DNA of 64,000 bases from Salinarchaeum sp. Harcht-Bsk1. GTDB lineage: Archaea > Halobacteriota > Halobacteria > Halobacteriales > Salinarchaeaceae. The stretch spans positions 1,941,014 through 2,005,013 of the forward strand of contig NC_021313.1 in NCBI RefSeq assembly GCF_000403645.1, given 5' to 3'. Positions 43,609-52,135 of this stretch are shown here, one piece after another. The position numbers were made by a program, and so were the translations under genes. Positions within the stretch are counted from its first letter, which is position 1. Each line of letters starts with the position of its first letter. The notes under the pieces are model-generated. The model did no database searches. It was not told where the DNA came from and was given only the letters and a program-made list of their open reading frames with translations.

Positions 43609-44121
43609 ATGGGGCTCTCGGATATCGCTGCGGACCTCGAGGTCACGGCCGAGCAGCGCGACCGGGGCGTCGCGACGGTCGACGAGACCGACGGCGACCT
43701 CGCGGAGCGCCTCGTGCCCGTGGCGGAGGACCTCCCCTGCTCGGCGGCGGCCGCGGCCGACCTCGTCGACGCCTACGCCGACGGCGCGAGCGTCGGCGGC
43801 GCGGGGAAGGCAGCCGGCCTCCCGCCGATCACCGCCGCGAAGGTCCTCCACCTCGTTGGCGTCGACGGCGTCTGCCCGCTCGCGCCGGTGGCCCGCGAGA
43901 TCGTCACCGACTGGATCGCTGGCGACCTCCCTCGGACCGAGGCCCGAGAACTCGCTGGCGCGTCCGAGACCGAGTTCCTGCTGACGACCTTCCTCGAGAC
44001 CCACGAGCCGATCCCGGCTGCCCGCGAGGCGGTCGAACCCGTGCTCGGCCCCGGCGACGCGCCGCTGTCGACCGACGACGCGCTCGCGGAGACGATGGCC
44101 GACGCCGGGGAGTTCCTCTGA
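43609..44121 (+). CDS. Conserved haloarchaeal protein, all-helical
   Basis: 170 residues starting MGLSDIAADLEVTAEQRDRG. Predicted all-helical; a short HTH-like element is suggested at about 60-85 (YADGASVGGAGKAAGLPPIT, AAKVLHLVG). Very acidic and Ala-rich. I recognise it as a conserved haloarchaeal protein without function. Divergent from tfb, each with its own TATA box. Confidence 0.8.
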   Translation: MGLSDIAADLEVTAEQRDRGVATVDETDGDLAERLVPVAEDLPCSAAAAADLVDAYADGASVGGAGKAAGLPPITAAKVLHLVGVDGVCPLAPVAREIVTDWIAGDLPRTEARELAGASETEFLLTTFLETHEPIPAAREAVEPVLGPGDAPLSTDDALAETMADAGEFL

Positions 44122-44245
44122 GCGATCCGTTCGCCGTCGACGAGTGGTCCTCGTTTATCGGTCGACCGGCCGTGCGGTCCGCTGATCAGTTCGTTCGTTG
44201 CCGACAAGCGCGTCGATCGCTGCAGCGCCCCTGCTTCGTCGACTC

Positions 44246-44992
44246 CTACCCGAACCGACCGGCGATGAGCCCCTCCTCTGGAAACTCGAGCGCCAGTTCG
44301 ACGTCGAATAGCGCCTCGGCAGCTTCAGCGACGGCCGGCGCGTAGGCGGGGTCCGGATCCGCCGCGCTCGGCACGGCAGCCTCCGGAACCTCGTGGGTCG
44401 GCAGCGCAGCGTCGGCGGCTTGCACCGGGTGCTCGCCGTCGGCACGGTTCGCGATCGCGAGTCCCGGCGCCGCGCCGACGTCCTCGAGGCGCTCGCGGAG
44501 CCGCTGGAGCGCGTCGACGCCCCGCTGGCTGGCCGGCGTCACGGCGGCTACCCGATCGGCGGTGGTGACTGCGCTGACCGCGGGGTTCGTCGCGACCGGC
44601 GGCGCGTCCACGAGGACGTAGTCGAACTGCGCCGCCGCGTCGTCGAGGACCGTCTCGAACGTCTGCGCTGCCCTCGGCGTCTTGGCACGGGCGAGGCGCT
44701 CGAAGGGTGCCCGCGAGGGAGCGACGGCAACGCGGCCCCCGGCGTCGCGAAGGGGGTCGAGATCGAGATCCACGCTCGCGTCGCCGAGGGACCCGTCTTC
44801 GACGAGTACGTTCGTCAGGTCCGCCTCGATCCGGCCCGGGACGTGTGCCGCGAGGCCCTGCGTCGCGAAGTCGACGTCGAGCACGCCGACCGCGTGGCCG
44901 GCCCGACCGAGCGTCGCCGCGAGTTCGAGGCTGGTCCGCGTCGCGCCGGCGCCGCCGGTGGCTTTGACCACGGCGGCAGTCGTTGGTTGCAT
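44246..44992 (-). CDS. ParA/MinD-like protein with aberrant P-loop
   Basis: 248 residues from MQPTTAAVVKATGGAGATRT. Fold features of the deviant-Walker family are present: LGRAGHAVGVLDVDFATQGL (switch/Walker A' Asp), FDYVLVDAPP (Walker B), and a later ANRAD. The P-loop reads GGAGATRTS instead of KGGxGKT, so the catalytic Lys is missing. Probably a non-canonical nucleotide binder. TATA-like CTTTTTTACC about 28 nt upstream supports this start. Role unknown; partner not evident. Confidence 0.82.
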   Translation of the reverse strand: MQPTTAAVVKATGGAGATRTSLELAATLGRAGHAVGVLDVDFATQGLAAHVPGRIEADLTNVLVEDGSLGDASVDLDLDPLRDAGGRVAVAPSRAPFERLARAKTPRAAQTFETVLDDAAAQFDYVLVDAPPVATNPAVSAVTTADRVAAVTPASQRGVDALQRLRERLEDVGAAPGLAIANRADGEHPVQAADAALPTHEVPEAAVPSAADPDPAYAPAVAEAAEALFDVELALEFPEEGLIAGRFG

Positions 44993-45077
44993 TACTGCGT
45001 TCGTCGATCCTATTCGGTAAAAAAGCTGCGCACCGGTTCGCGTGACCGGAAGTACCCGACGTCGGGATCGGTCCGTG

Positions 45078-45503
45078 CTACTGCGCGTCCCGAATCGCAT
45101 CGCCGACGGACGCGATCTCCTCGTCGTCGAGGTCCGGTCGGCTGCCGAACAGGGCGTGGATCGGGCCGTGGCCGTCGCTCTCGAAGCGCGGAACGACGTG
45201 GCAGTGCACGTGGGGCACCTCCTGGCCCGCGGCTTCGCCGTTGTTGAACGCGACCGTCGAGCCGTCGGCGTCCACCGCCGACTCGATCGCCGGCGCGAGG
45301 TCGCTCGCCACGCGCCCGATCGCCGCGCCCAGGTCGCCAGGCAGGTCGGAGACCGTCTCGTGGTGGGCCTTCGGGATCACGAGCGTGTGCCCGCGGGCCA
45401 GTGGATTCGCGTCGAGGAAGGCCAGCACGTCCTCGTCCTCGTAGACGATCTCGCCGGGAATCTCGCCGTCGACGATCGCACAGAAGATACAGTCGTCGCT
45501 CAT
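45078..45503 (-). CDS. HIT-family nucleotide hydrolase/transferase
   Basis: 141 residues. Starts MSDDCIFCAIVDGEIPGEIVYED (Cys pair for zinc), and the active-site histidine triad is VPHVHCHVVPRF near residue 97. Family members act on purine nucleoside phosphoramidates or dinucleoside polyphosphates. The tail contains an acidic region. Stand-alone; TATA-like CCTTCAAGG about 30 nt upstream. Confidence 0.92.
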   Translation of the reverse strand: MSDDCIFCAIVDGEIPGEIVYEDEDVLAFLDANPLARGHTLVIPKAHHETVSDLPGDLGAAIGRVASDLAPAIESAVDADGSTVAFNNGEAAGQEVPHVHCHVVPRFESDGHGPIHALFGSRPDLDDEEIASVGDAIRDAQ

Positions 45504-45592
45504 GCTCGAAGGGACGGCAGGCGACCCCTTGAAGGTTGGCGGGGCGGGGCGTAGCCGTCTCGAAACGACGGCACTCCGCAAGCGCGTCCAGG

Positions 45593-45784
45593 CTAGCGGT
45601 ACGCGAGCGTGACGAGGACGGCGACTGCTGCGAACCCCGCGCCGACCAGGAACAGCGGGCTTCCCAGCGCGGCGTCGAATTCGCCGTCTCCGAAGAACAC
45701 GGCGACGACGGCAGCCGCGACGCCGAGGCCGAAAATCGCTGCTGCGACTGGCGATTCGCGAGCCTCCGAGAGCGTGATGCGCAT
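45593..45784 (-). CDS. Small two-helix membrane protein
   Basis: 63 residues: MRITLSEARESPVAAAIFGLG... Two hydrophobic helices (about 12-30 and 42-61) joined by FGDGEFDAALGSP. Family seen in haloarchaea; function unknown. Same strand as the htpX gene directly upstream, with a 72-nt gap. Confidence 0.7.
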   Translation of the reverse strand: MRITLSEARESPVAAAIFGLGVAAAVVAVFFGDGEFDAALGSPLFLVGAGFAAVAVLVTLAYR

Positions 45785-45856
45785 AGCCGTTCCTCTGCGG
45801 GCGTGCCTGAAAAGGATCGGGCCAGCGTTGCAGACGCGGCGAATGCGTCGGCCGCG

Positions 45857-46675
45857 TCAGTAGGAGCGGAGCCGCGAGATGCGCTCCTCCGTCGGCGGGT
45901 GCGTCGAGAGGAGCCGCTCCGCGCCGCCGAAGATGCAGAGGGCGGCGACGGAGTCGTCGACCTCGTTGCCGCTCGCCTGGGCGCCGCGGGAGATCTTCTC
46001 GAGGGCCCTGGCGAGCGGGTCGCCGGTCCCGATGACCTGGGCGGCGTCGGCGTCGGCGATGTACTCCCGGTACCGCGAGATCGCCATCACGAAGACCATC
46101 ACGAACATCTGGGCGACGATGCCGGCGAGGTAGCCCAGGAAGTAGTTCGCGAGCGAGCGCTCGCCGGTGAAGAGCACGATCCAGTGGACGGCGATGCCGA
46201 CCATCATCGCGATCGACTGGCCGATCGTCATCGTCAGCACGTCGCGGTTCTCGATGTGGGCGAGCTCGTGGGCGAGGACGCCCTCGAGTTCGTCGTGGTC
46301 GAGGATCGACATGAGTTCCTCCGAGACGACCACGACCCCGGCGCCGCGGCGGCCCGTCGCGAAGGCGTTGGGCACGCCCATGCTGGCCACCATGAGCCGC
46401 GGCTTCTCGATGCCCATCTCCTCCGAGAACCGCTCGACGCTCCGGTGGACCTGGGCGTACTGGCCGTCCTCCGGCATGTCTTTGGCGCCGGTCGTCCAGA
46501 GCGCCATCTTCTTGCCGAGCACGTACTGGATGCCGACGAGGCCGAACGATCCGATCAGTACGATCGCGAGTGGGATGTTGAACGCCGCGTAGGCGACCGT
46601 CGCGATCGCCAGGTAGAACGCGAACAGGATGGTCCCCACGAGAGCCATCCTGACTTGGAGCCCCCTGTGATTCAT
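45857..46675 (-). CDS. htpX: Zinc metalloprotease HtpX
   Basis: Membrane-embedded M48 protease for membrane protein quality control. About 272 residues. Two N-terminal membrane helices (about 10-28 and 33-50), catalytic HELAHIENRD near residue 130, two more helices (about 148-168 and 182-202), the third zinc ligand Glu in SRYREYIADADAA, and the C-terminal STHPPTEERISRL. Start chosen at MNHRGLQVRM; an ATG 8 codons upstream is too close to the TATA-like CTTAAGGGT at about 46700. Confidence 0.93.
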   Translation of the reverse strand: MNHRGLQVRMALVGTILFAFYLAIATVAYAAFNIPLAIVLIGSFGLVGIQYVLGKKMALWTTGAKDMPEDGQYAQVHRSVERFSEEMGIEKPRLMVASMGVPNAFATGRRGAGVVVVSEELMSILDHDELEGVLAHELAHIENRDVLTMTIGQSIAMMVGIAVHWIVLFTGERSLANYFLGYLAGIVAQMFVMVFVMAISRYREYIADADAAQVIGTGDPLARALEKISRGAQASGNEVDDSVAALCIFGGAERLLSTHPPTEERISRLRSY

Positions 46676-46777
46676 CGATCGATAATAGCCAGCGAGCACC
46701 CTTAAGGACAGGGGTCAGGAACCGCCGTGGGATTTTTCGTGTCCGCTCGCCCACGCCGGCCGATCCCCCGAGGGCGC

Positions 46778-48781
46778 TCAGAACAGCTCCCGAAGCGACG
46801 GTCCGTCAGCGAGGCCCGAGGGGCCGACCGCGCGCCACCACAGTCCAAGCGCCACTGCACCGCCCACGAACGTGACGGCCGCGGCGGACGATCCGACGAT
46901 CGCCAGTGGGGCGGTCGAGACGAGGCCGATCGCGCCGATCGCGAAAGCCAGGAGGTGCGCGAGTCCCCGGTGAACTCGGCGGTGGATCTCGGCTTCGATC
47001 TCGTCGTCGGTGCTGTACTCCGATTCGACCGTCTCGCGGAGCGACTGCACGTCCGAGGTCGTCTCGTTGAGTCGTTCGCGGTGGTCCTCGCGAAGCGACT
47101 CCAGCGCCGACGTCGTCGCCGCGTCGGCAGCGAGGTCGTCGTGGCGATCGGTCAGCAGGTCGATCCGCTCGTCGAGGCTGGACTCCCGATCGTCGAGGTC
47201 GGATCGAAGGCCGTCGAGTTCCTCGGTGGTGGCCGCGTCGGCCTCCAGTTCCTCGACCGTCTCCTCCAGTTCGTCGAGTGCGGCCTCGGTGGCAGCCGTC
47301 TCCCGGAGCGTCTCGAGGTCGTCGGCCAGGTCGTCGAGTCGCTCGGCGGTCGCTGCGCGCGCTTCGAGCGACGCCAGATCGTCCGCGACGGACTCGATCT
47401 CCGAGCGGATCGCCTCGCGATCGGCTTCGGACGTCGCCTCGAGGTCGGCCAGTTCGTCGTCCGTGGCCTCGAGCGCGTCGGCGAGCGACTCGTGGTCCTC
47501 GCGAAGGGCAGCGACTGTCTCGGCGTCGGCCGCAGTTTCGCCGAGGGACTCGACGCGCGACCGGAGCTCCCGGAGTTCGGCGTCGCCGGCCTTCGCCCCG
47601 TCGAGGTCGGTGATAGCACGCTTGAGCGTCTGGACGTCGCTGGCGTCGGCTTTCAATCCGTAGAGCCCCTCCACGCTCTCCTCGAGGGCCTCGACGTCGT
47701 CGGCGATCCGCTCGGCGCGACGGCGCTGGCGTTCCCTGACGTGCTCGACGAAGGCGTTGGTGGAGTCCGACAGTCGCACCTCGAGCGCGTCGGCGAGTGC
47801 CGCGCGGTGGCTGTCGTCGACCGACTCGTCGTGGAGTTCCCCCACGAGCCGGTGGACGAGCGACTCCGTCGCGTCGTCGCTCGCGTCCTCGGCCGACGTA
47901 CCGGCAGGCGCATCTACTGGGTCTTCCTTCGCTTCCCCGTCGCTTGCACCCGCGTCGACGTCGGCGAAGACGTCGTCGGCGAGCGCGCCTCCCGAGCCCC
48001 CCTCGTCCGCCGACTGCTCGTCCATCGAACCCTCGTCGAGGGCGGTCTCGCCCGGTACCACGGCGTCGCTCCCGGATTCCGCCGTGCCCTCTGTCGATGG
48101 ACCTGTCGCCGACGAGGCCGAGTCCGATCCGGTCTCCTCGCCGCCACTACCGTCGTCGGTCGCCGTCTCGCCCGGCAGGCGGGCCGCAGCCTCGGGCTCG
48201 TCGTCGGCCATCGGGTCCGGTAGCTCGTCGAGGTCCAGCTCCAGCGACGCGTCGTCCTCGTTCTCGCTCGCTGCATCGACTGCCTGCCCGTCGCTGTCCG
48301 CCCCTGTTGCACTGCCGTCGCCGCCCGCATCGGCAGCGTCCTCGTCGCGTTCCTCCCCGGTTGCGTTCTCGTCGACCGGCTCTGGTGTAGCCGCGGGGTC
48401 TGGCGTCGCTTCGCCGTCCGTCGCGGCGGGTGCGGCCTCCACCACCGGCGGTTCCAGGTCGGCGCCGATATCCCCGTCAACGCCCCAGGCGGTGGACGCA
48501 ATCTCGCCGGGCTCGATCTCCCGTTCGAAGACGAGTCCGTCGGCGTCGCGCTCCCAGTCCTCGCCGCAGTTGCCGGGGAAGCCGAGGTCCTCGAAGGCCA
48601 TCGAGTCGGGAATCGGCTGGCGAACGCGGACGCGGACCGGCGCCGGGTGATCCGTCTCGATCGCGTACTCCAGCGCGTCGCGGTCCTCGTCGATCCGCCG
48701 CGGCCTGACGCGGACGGTGGCCGCCTCCGTCTCGTACACCGCACCATCGCCGGTGCGGTCCGATGCGTGAGCGCGTGTCAT
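46778..48781 (-). CDS. Large coiled-coil protein with C-terminal membrane anchor
   Basis: 667 residues. Residues 1-110 form a predicted beta domain (ATVRVRPRRIDEDRDALEYA, MAFEDLGFPGNCGEDWERDA). Residues ~115-330 are acidic low complexity (Asp, Glu, Ser, Ala, Gly). Residues ~330-590 are a long coiled coil of Leu/Glu/Asp/Ala heptads. Two helices near 600-650 (LLAFAIGAIGLVSTAPLAIV, then AVTFVGGAVALGLWW) anchor it. Haloarchaeal conserved family; function unknown. TATA-like GAAAATTTC about 30 nt upstream of the chosen ATG. Confidence 0.8.
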   Translation of the reverse strand: MTRAHASDRTGDGAVYETEAATVRVRPRRIDEDRDALEYAIETDHPAPVRVRVRQPIPDSMAFEDLGFPGNCGEDWERDADGLVFEREIEPGEIASTAWGVDGDIGADLEPPVVEAAPAATDGEATPDPAATPEPVDENATGEERDEDAADAGGDGSATGADSDGQAVDAASENEDDASLELDLDELPDPMADDEPEAAARLPGETATDDGSGGEETGSDSASSATGPSTEGTAESGSDAVVPGETALDEGSMDEQSADEGGSGGALADDVFADVDAGASDGEAKEDPVDAPAGTSAEDASDDATESLVHRLVGELHDESVDDSHRAALADALEVRLSDSTNAFVEHVRERQRRRAERIADDVEALEESVEGLYGLKADASDVQTLKRAITDLDGAKAGDAELRELRSRVESLGETAADAETVAALREDHESLADALEATDDELADLEATSEADREAIRSEIESVADDLASLEARAATAERLDDLADDLETLRETAATEAALDELEETVEELEADAATTEELDGLRSDLDDRESSLDERIDLLTDRHDDLAADAATTSALESLREDHRERLNETTSDVQSLRETVESEYSTDDEIEAEIHRRVHRGLAHLLAFAIGAIGLVSTAPLAIVGSSAAAVTFVGGAVALGLWWRAVGPSGLADGPSLRELF

Positions 48782-49176
48782 GGGATGGACAGACCGACCG
48801 GCGCCACAAGAAATTTTCGCACGATTTACCACGTATTATTTTCACAGCGAGACCGCGAATCGTTTCGGATACAAATGGGTACGTGGGTGGCTCGCATACG
48901 GAATCCACGGTGCAGGAGCCGAATAGCCGGTGGTTCCAATCGCTCGGCGGTTCGATGGCGCAAGCTTCAAGCCGTCGCCCCACGCCCACCTGGATATGCA
49001 CCCGCTCGCCTCCGTCGCCGGTTCCTTCTCCGCGAGCGGCGCAGTCCGTAAACGCCGCCCCTGACGCGCTCGCGGCGAGTCTGGCGGCCTCGTCCCGGGC
49101 GATTTCGACCGTTCGACAGCCCAGGCTCACGGCCAGACGCGTGGACTTACGTCCCTACGGACGCGACCTCACACCA
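48782..49176. other. Divergent intergenic region upstream of dapA
   Basis: 395 bases with promoters for the coiled-coil gene (minus, A/T patch near 48810) and for dapA (plus, ACTTACGTCC near 49146). Open frames here show no haloarchaeal coding character. No RNA gene seen. Confidence 0.4.
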
Positions 49177-50163
49177 ATGACAGCAGACACACCGAACGAC
49201 GGATCGAACGACCCGTCGACGGGCGAGCCGTTCCGCGGCGTCTACCCCGCGATGCTCACGCCCTTCGACGACACCGGCAGTATCGACTACGAACAGCTAC
49301 GGGCGGAGGCCCGCCGGCTCGAAGCCGCGGGCGTCGACGGGCTCGTTCCCGTCGGCTCGACCGGCGAGAGCGCGACGCTCTCCCACCAGGAGCACGTCGA
49401 CGTCGTCGAGGCGGTCGTCGACGCCGTCGACGAGGTTCCAGTCGTCGCCGGCACCGGTTCGAACAACACTCGCGAAGCGCTCGAACTCTCCCACGCCGCG
49501 AAGGACGTCGGCGCCGACGCACTCCTGCTCATCTCGCCGTACTACAACAAGCCCGAGCAGCGCGGGCTGGAGGCCCATTTCCGGGAGATCGCAGACACCG
49601 TCGACCTGCCCCAGATCGTCTACAACGTCCCGAGCCGCACGGGCCGCAACGTCGAGCCTGACACCGTCGTCGCGCTCGCCGACCACCCGAACGTCGCCGG
49701 CTACAAGGCCGCCAGCGGCGACCTCGGGCAGGTCACCGAGGTCGTCGAGCGGACGCGGGAGTACGACTTCTCCGTGCTCTCCGGCGACGACGCCCTGACC
49801 CTTCCGATGCTCTCCGTGGGCGCGACCGGTACGATCTCCGTCGCCGCGAACGTCGAGCCCGAGCGCACCGTCGCGATGGTCCACAGCGCGCTGGAGGGGG
49901 ACTACGCCGCTGCACGCACGCTCCACCACGAACTCGGCCCGCTCTTCCGCGAGCTCTTCGTCGAGACCAACCCGATCCCGGTGAAGGAGGCCGCCGCGAT
50001 GCGAGGCTACTGCGGCCCGACGATCCGGCCGCCGCTCTCGCGGCTCGCCGAGGAGCACCGCGAACCGCTGCAGGACCTGCTCGACGAACTGGAAGCGACC
50101 CGCGAGGAAGCGCTGGCGGGGGTCGCGGCGGCTCCAGCGATCTCGGCGGGGGAGCATGACTGA
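49177..50163 (+). CDS. dapA: 4-hydroxy-tetrahydrodipicolinate synthase
   Basis: First committed step of lysine synthesis: pyruvate plus aspartate semialdehyde. 328 residues including a 20-residue acidic leader. TIM barrel; VPVGSTGESATLSHQEH (substrate carboxylate loop), YNVPSRTGRN with the catalytic Tyr, and Schiff-base Lys177 in GYKAASGD. First gene of dapABD. Its 3' end overlaps dapB by 8 nt. Confidence 0.95.
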   Translation: MTADTPNDGSNDPSTGEPFRGVYPAMLTPFDDTGSIDYEQLRAEARRLEAAGVDGLVPVGSTGESATLSHQEHVDVVEAVVDAVDEVPVVAGTGSNNTREALELSHAAKDVGADALLLISPYYNKPEQRGLEAHFREIADTVDLPQIVYNVPSRTGRNVEPDTVVALADHPNVAGYKAASGDLGQVTEVVERTREYDFSVLSGDDALTLPMLSVGATGTISVAANVEPERTVAMVHSALEGDYAAARTLHHELGPLFRELFVETNPIPVKEAAAMRGYCGPTIRPPLSRLAEEHREPLQDLLDELEATREEALAGVAAAPAISAGEHD

Positions 50164-50971
50164 GCCGACCCGCGTCGCGATTCCCGGCGCAACCGGCCGG
50201 ATGGGCGAGGAACTCCTCGCCGAGGCGGCCGGACGCGACGACGTCGAGGTCGTCCTCGCGACGACCCGTTCGCCCGAGGCGGGCCCGATCGCGGGCGTCG
50301 AACTCGCCGGCGCCGACGGCCTCCCCGCGCTCCTCACCGAGCGCGACGTCGACGTGCTCGTCGACTTCACCGTCCCAGAGCCATGCATCGAGGCCGTCGA
50401 GGCGGCCGCCGACGCGGACGTCGACGTCGTCGTCGGCACCACGGGTTTCGACAGCACCGAGACCGCCGCGCTCCGGGAGGCCAGCGAGCGGACGGCGCTG
50501 CTCAAGGCCGCGAACTTCGCTCGCGGCGTCCAGGCGCTGCTCCAGGTCGTCGGCGAGGCCGCCAGCGCGATGGAGGGCTACGACGCCGAGTTGATCGAGA
50601 CCCACCACAACGGCAAGCGGGACGCACCGAGTGGCACCGCGAAAGCGATCCTGCACGAACTCGAGGGCGCTCGCGAGGCCGGCGACCGGGACGGTGGCGA
50701 TCGCGACGGTGCGACCGACGGCGATCGCGTCCACGGTCGGGAGGGCCACGCCCCGCGCCGGGACGGCGAAGTCGGCGTCCACGCCGTCCGCGCTGGCGAC
50801 ATCACGGGCATCCACGAGGTGCTACTCGCCGGCAACCACGAGGAGCTTCGATTGACCCACCGCGCGGAGGATCGCGGCGTCTTCGCCGCGGGCGCCCTCG
50901 ACGCCGCCGTCTGGCTCGACGGCCAGCCGCCGGGCTGGTACGACTTCGGGGACGTGCTCGGCGGGGACTGA
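50156..50971 (+). CDS. dapB: 4-hydroxy-tetrahydrodipicolinate reductase
   Basis: Second lysine step, NAD(P)H-dependent. 271 residues. NAD(P)-binding IPGATGRMGEEL near residue 8, FTVPEPCIEAVEAA, the catalytic HHNGKRDAPSGTA near residue 145 and the C-terminal RAEDRGVFAAGAL. An Asp/Gly-rich insertion (REAGDRDGGDRDGATDGD) lies between them, probably a halophilic loop. Coupled to dapA by overlap. Confidence 0.95.
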   Translation: MTEPTRVAIPGATGRMGEELLAEAAGRDDVEVVLATTRSPEAGPIAGVELAGADGLPALLTERDVDVLVDFTVPEPCIEAVEAAADADVDVVVGTTGFDSTETAALREASERTALLKAANFARGVQALLQVVGEAASAMEGYDAELIETHHNGKRDAPSGTAKAILHELEGAREAGDRDGGDRDGATDGDRVHGREGHAPRRDGEVGVHAVRAGDITGIHEVLLAGNHEELRLTHRAEDRGVFAAGALDAAVWLDGQPPGWYDFGDVLGGD

Positions 50972-50980
50972 TCGGGGAGG

Positions 50981-50987
50981 TTTTACT
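50981..50987 (+). promoter_or_regulatory. Internal TATA box before dapD
   Basis: TTTTACT lies 26 nt before the dapD ATG in the 38-nt dapB-dapD gap. This gives dapD a leaderless promoter of its own in addition to read-through. Confidence 0.55.
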
Positions 50988-51009
50988 CCGGGGCCGAGTC
51001 CGCTCGCGC

Positions 51010-51900
51010 ATGAGCCTGCAATCCGACGTCGAGGCCCTCTGGGCCCGCTACCAGGACGGCGCGGTCGACGCCGCCAGCGCGAGCGCGGACGACCTCGCCG
51101 TCCTCGAGGCGTTCCTCGAATCGCTCGAAGCCGGCGAGCTACGCGCCGCCGAACCGGTCGAACCTGCCGACCCCGACGCCGTGGGCGGCGACGGCGAGCC
51201 GGAAGTCGCCTCCGCCACCGCCGAGTGGGAGGCCGTCGAGTGGGTCAAGCAGGGCGTCCTCCTGAACTTCGGCCTCCGGGAAAACGTCGCCCACGAGTAC
51301 GGCGACGTCACCTACACCGACGTCCTGCCGCTCCGCCGCACCGACGACCTTGCCGAGCGCGGCTCCCGGAACACGCCCGACGGCACCGTGCTGCGTCGGG
51401 GCTGCTACCTCGGCTCCGACTGCATCATGATGAGCCCGAGTTTCGTCAACATCGGCGCCTACGTCGGCGACGGCACCCTCATCGACTCGTGTGACACGGT
51501 CGGCTCCGCTGCACAGATCGGTGCGAACGTCAAGCTTGGCGCGAACACGCTGATCGGTGGCGTCCTCGAACCCGTCGAGGACGCGCCGGTCGTGATCGAG
51601 GACGGCGTCTCGCTTGGCGCTGGGTGTCGCGTGACGTCGGGCTTCGTCGTCGGCCACGATTCCATCGTCGGCGAGAACACCCTGCTCACGCCGCGCATCC
51701 CCGTCTACGACCTCGTCGACGGGGAGGTCCACTACGGCAAACTCCCACCGGAACGCCGCGCCTTCCAGCGCTTCGTCGAGTCCTCCGTCAGCGACGAGGA
51801 GCTGATCCCCGGCAGCGCGTACAAGCCCGCCGTCGTCGCCACGCACGTCGAGGAGGAGACCCTCGAAGCCACGGAGCGGGAGGACGTCCTCCGGGAATGA
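51010..51900 (+). CDS. dapD: Tetrahydrodipicolinate N-succinyltransferase
   Basis: Third lysine step, using succinyl-CoA. 296 residues. Left-handed beta-helix built of hexapeptide repeats (about 120-215: VLRRGCYLGSDCIMMSPSFV, NIGAYVGDGTLIDSCDTVGS, AAQIGANVKLGANTLIGGVL). The N-terminal helical part contains EWVKQGVLLNFGLREN. The succinylase variant is inferred from DapD similarity; acetyl-type enzymes are shorter. No dapE follows directly. Confidence 0.94.
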   Translation: MSLQSDVEALWARYQDGAVDAASASADDLAVLEAFLESLEAGELRAAEPVEPADPDAVGGDGEPEVASATAEWEAVEWVKQGVLLNFGLRENVAHEYGDVTYTDVLPLRRTDDLAERGSRNTPDGTVLRRGCYLGSDCIMMSPSFVNIGAYVGDGTLIDSCDTVGSAAQIGANVKLGANTLIGGVLEPVEDAPVVIEDGVSLGAGCRVTSGFVVGHDSIVGENTLLTPRIPVYDLVDGEVHYGKLPPERRAFQRFVESSVSDEELIPGSAYKPAVVATHVEEETLEATEREDVLRE

Positions 51901-51922
51901 CGACCACTGCGACGACCACCGC

Positions 51923-52069
51923 CGGGTGGGAATTCGGAAGGGGCCGACCGGTCGCGGGATGTAACGACGCACGCACCGCAGTGGACGAGCGCGAGCGAGT
52001 GAACGAGGAGCGCAGCGAGTTAGATTCCGCGAGCGGGAGGGGGCTTCCGGAGGAGTTTGCGGTCGCTGT
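51923..52069 (+). repeat. Dispersed repeat, copy C
   Basis: About 147 bp, same block order as copies A and B 37 kb away: CCGGGTGGG, GGAAGGGGCCGACCG, GCACGCACCGCAGT, GAACGAGGAGCGCAGCGAG, GCGAGCGGGAGGGGGCTTCC and GCGGTCGCTGT. It fills most of the 235-bp dapD-lysA gap and separates them. Confidence 0.7.
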
Positions 52070-52135
52070 ACCGAATGAAAACCACTCACGCGACACCGAA
52101 ACCACTGAATCCGGGGAGCCACTCCCCACGTGCCA

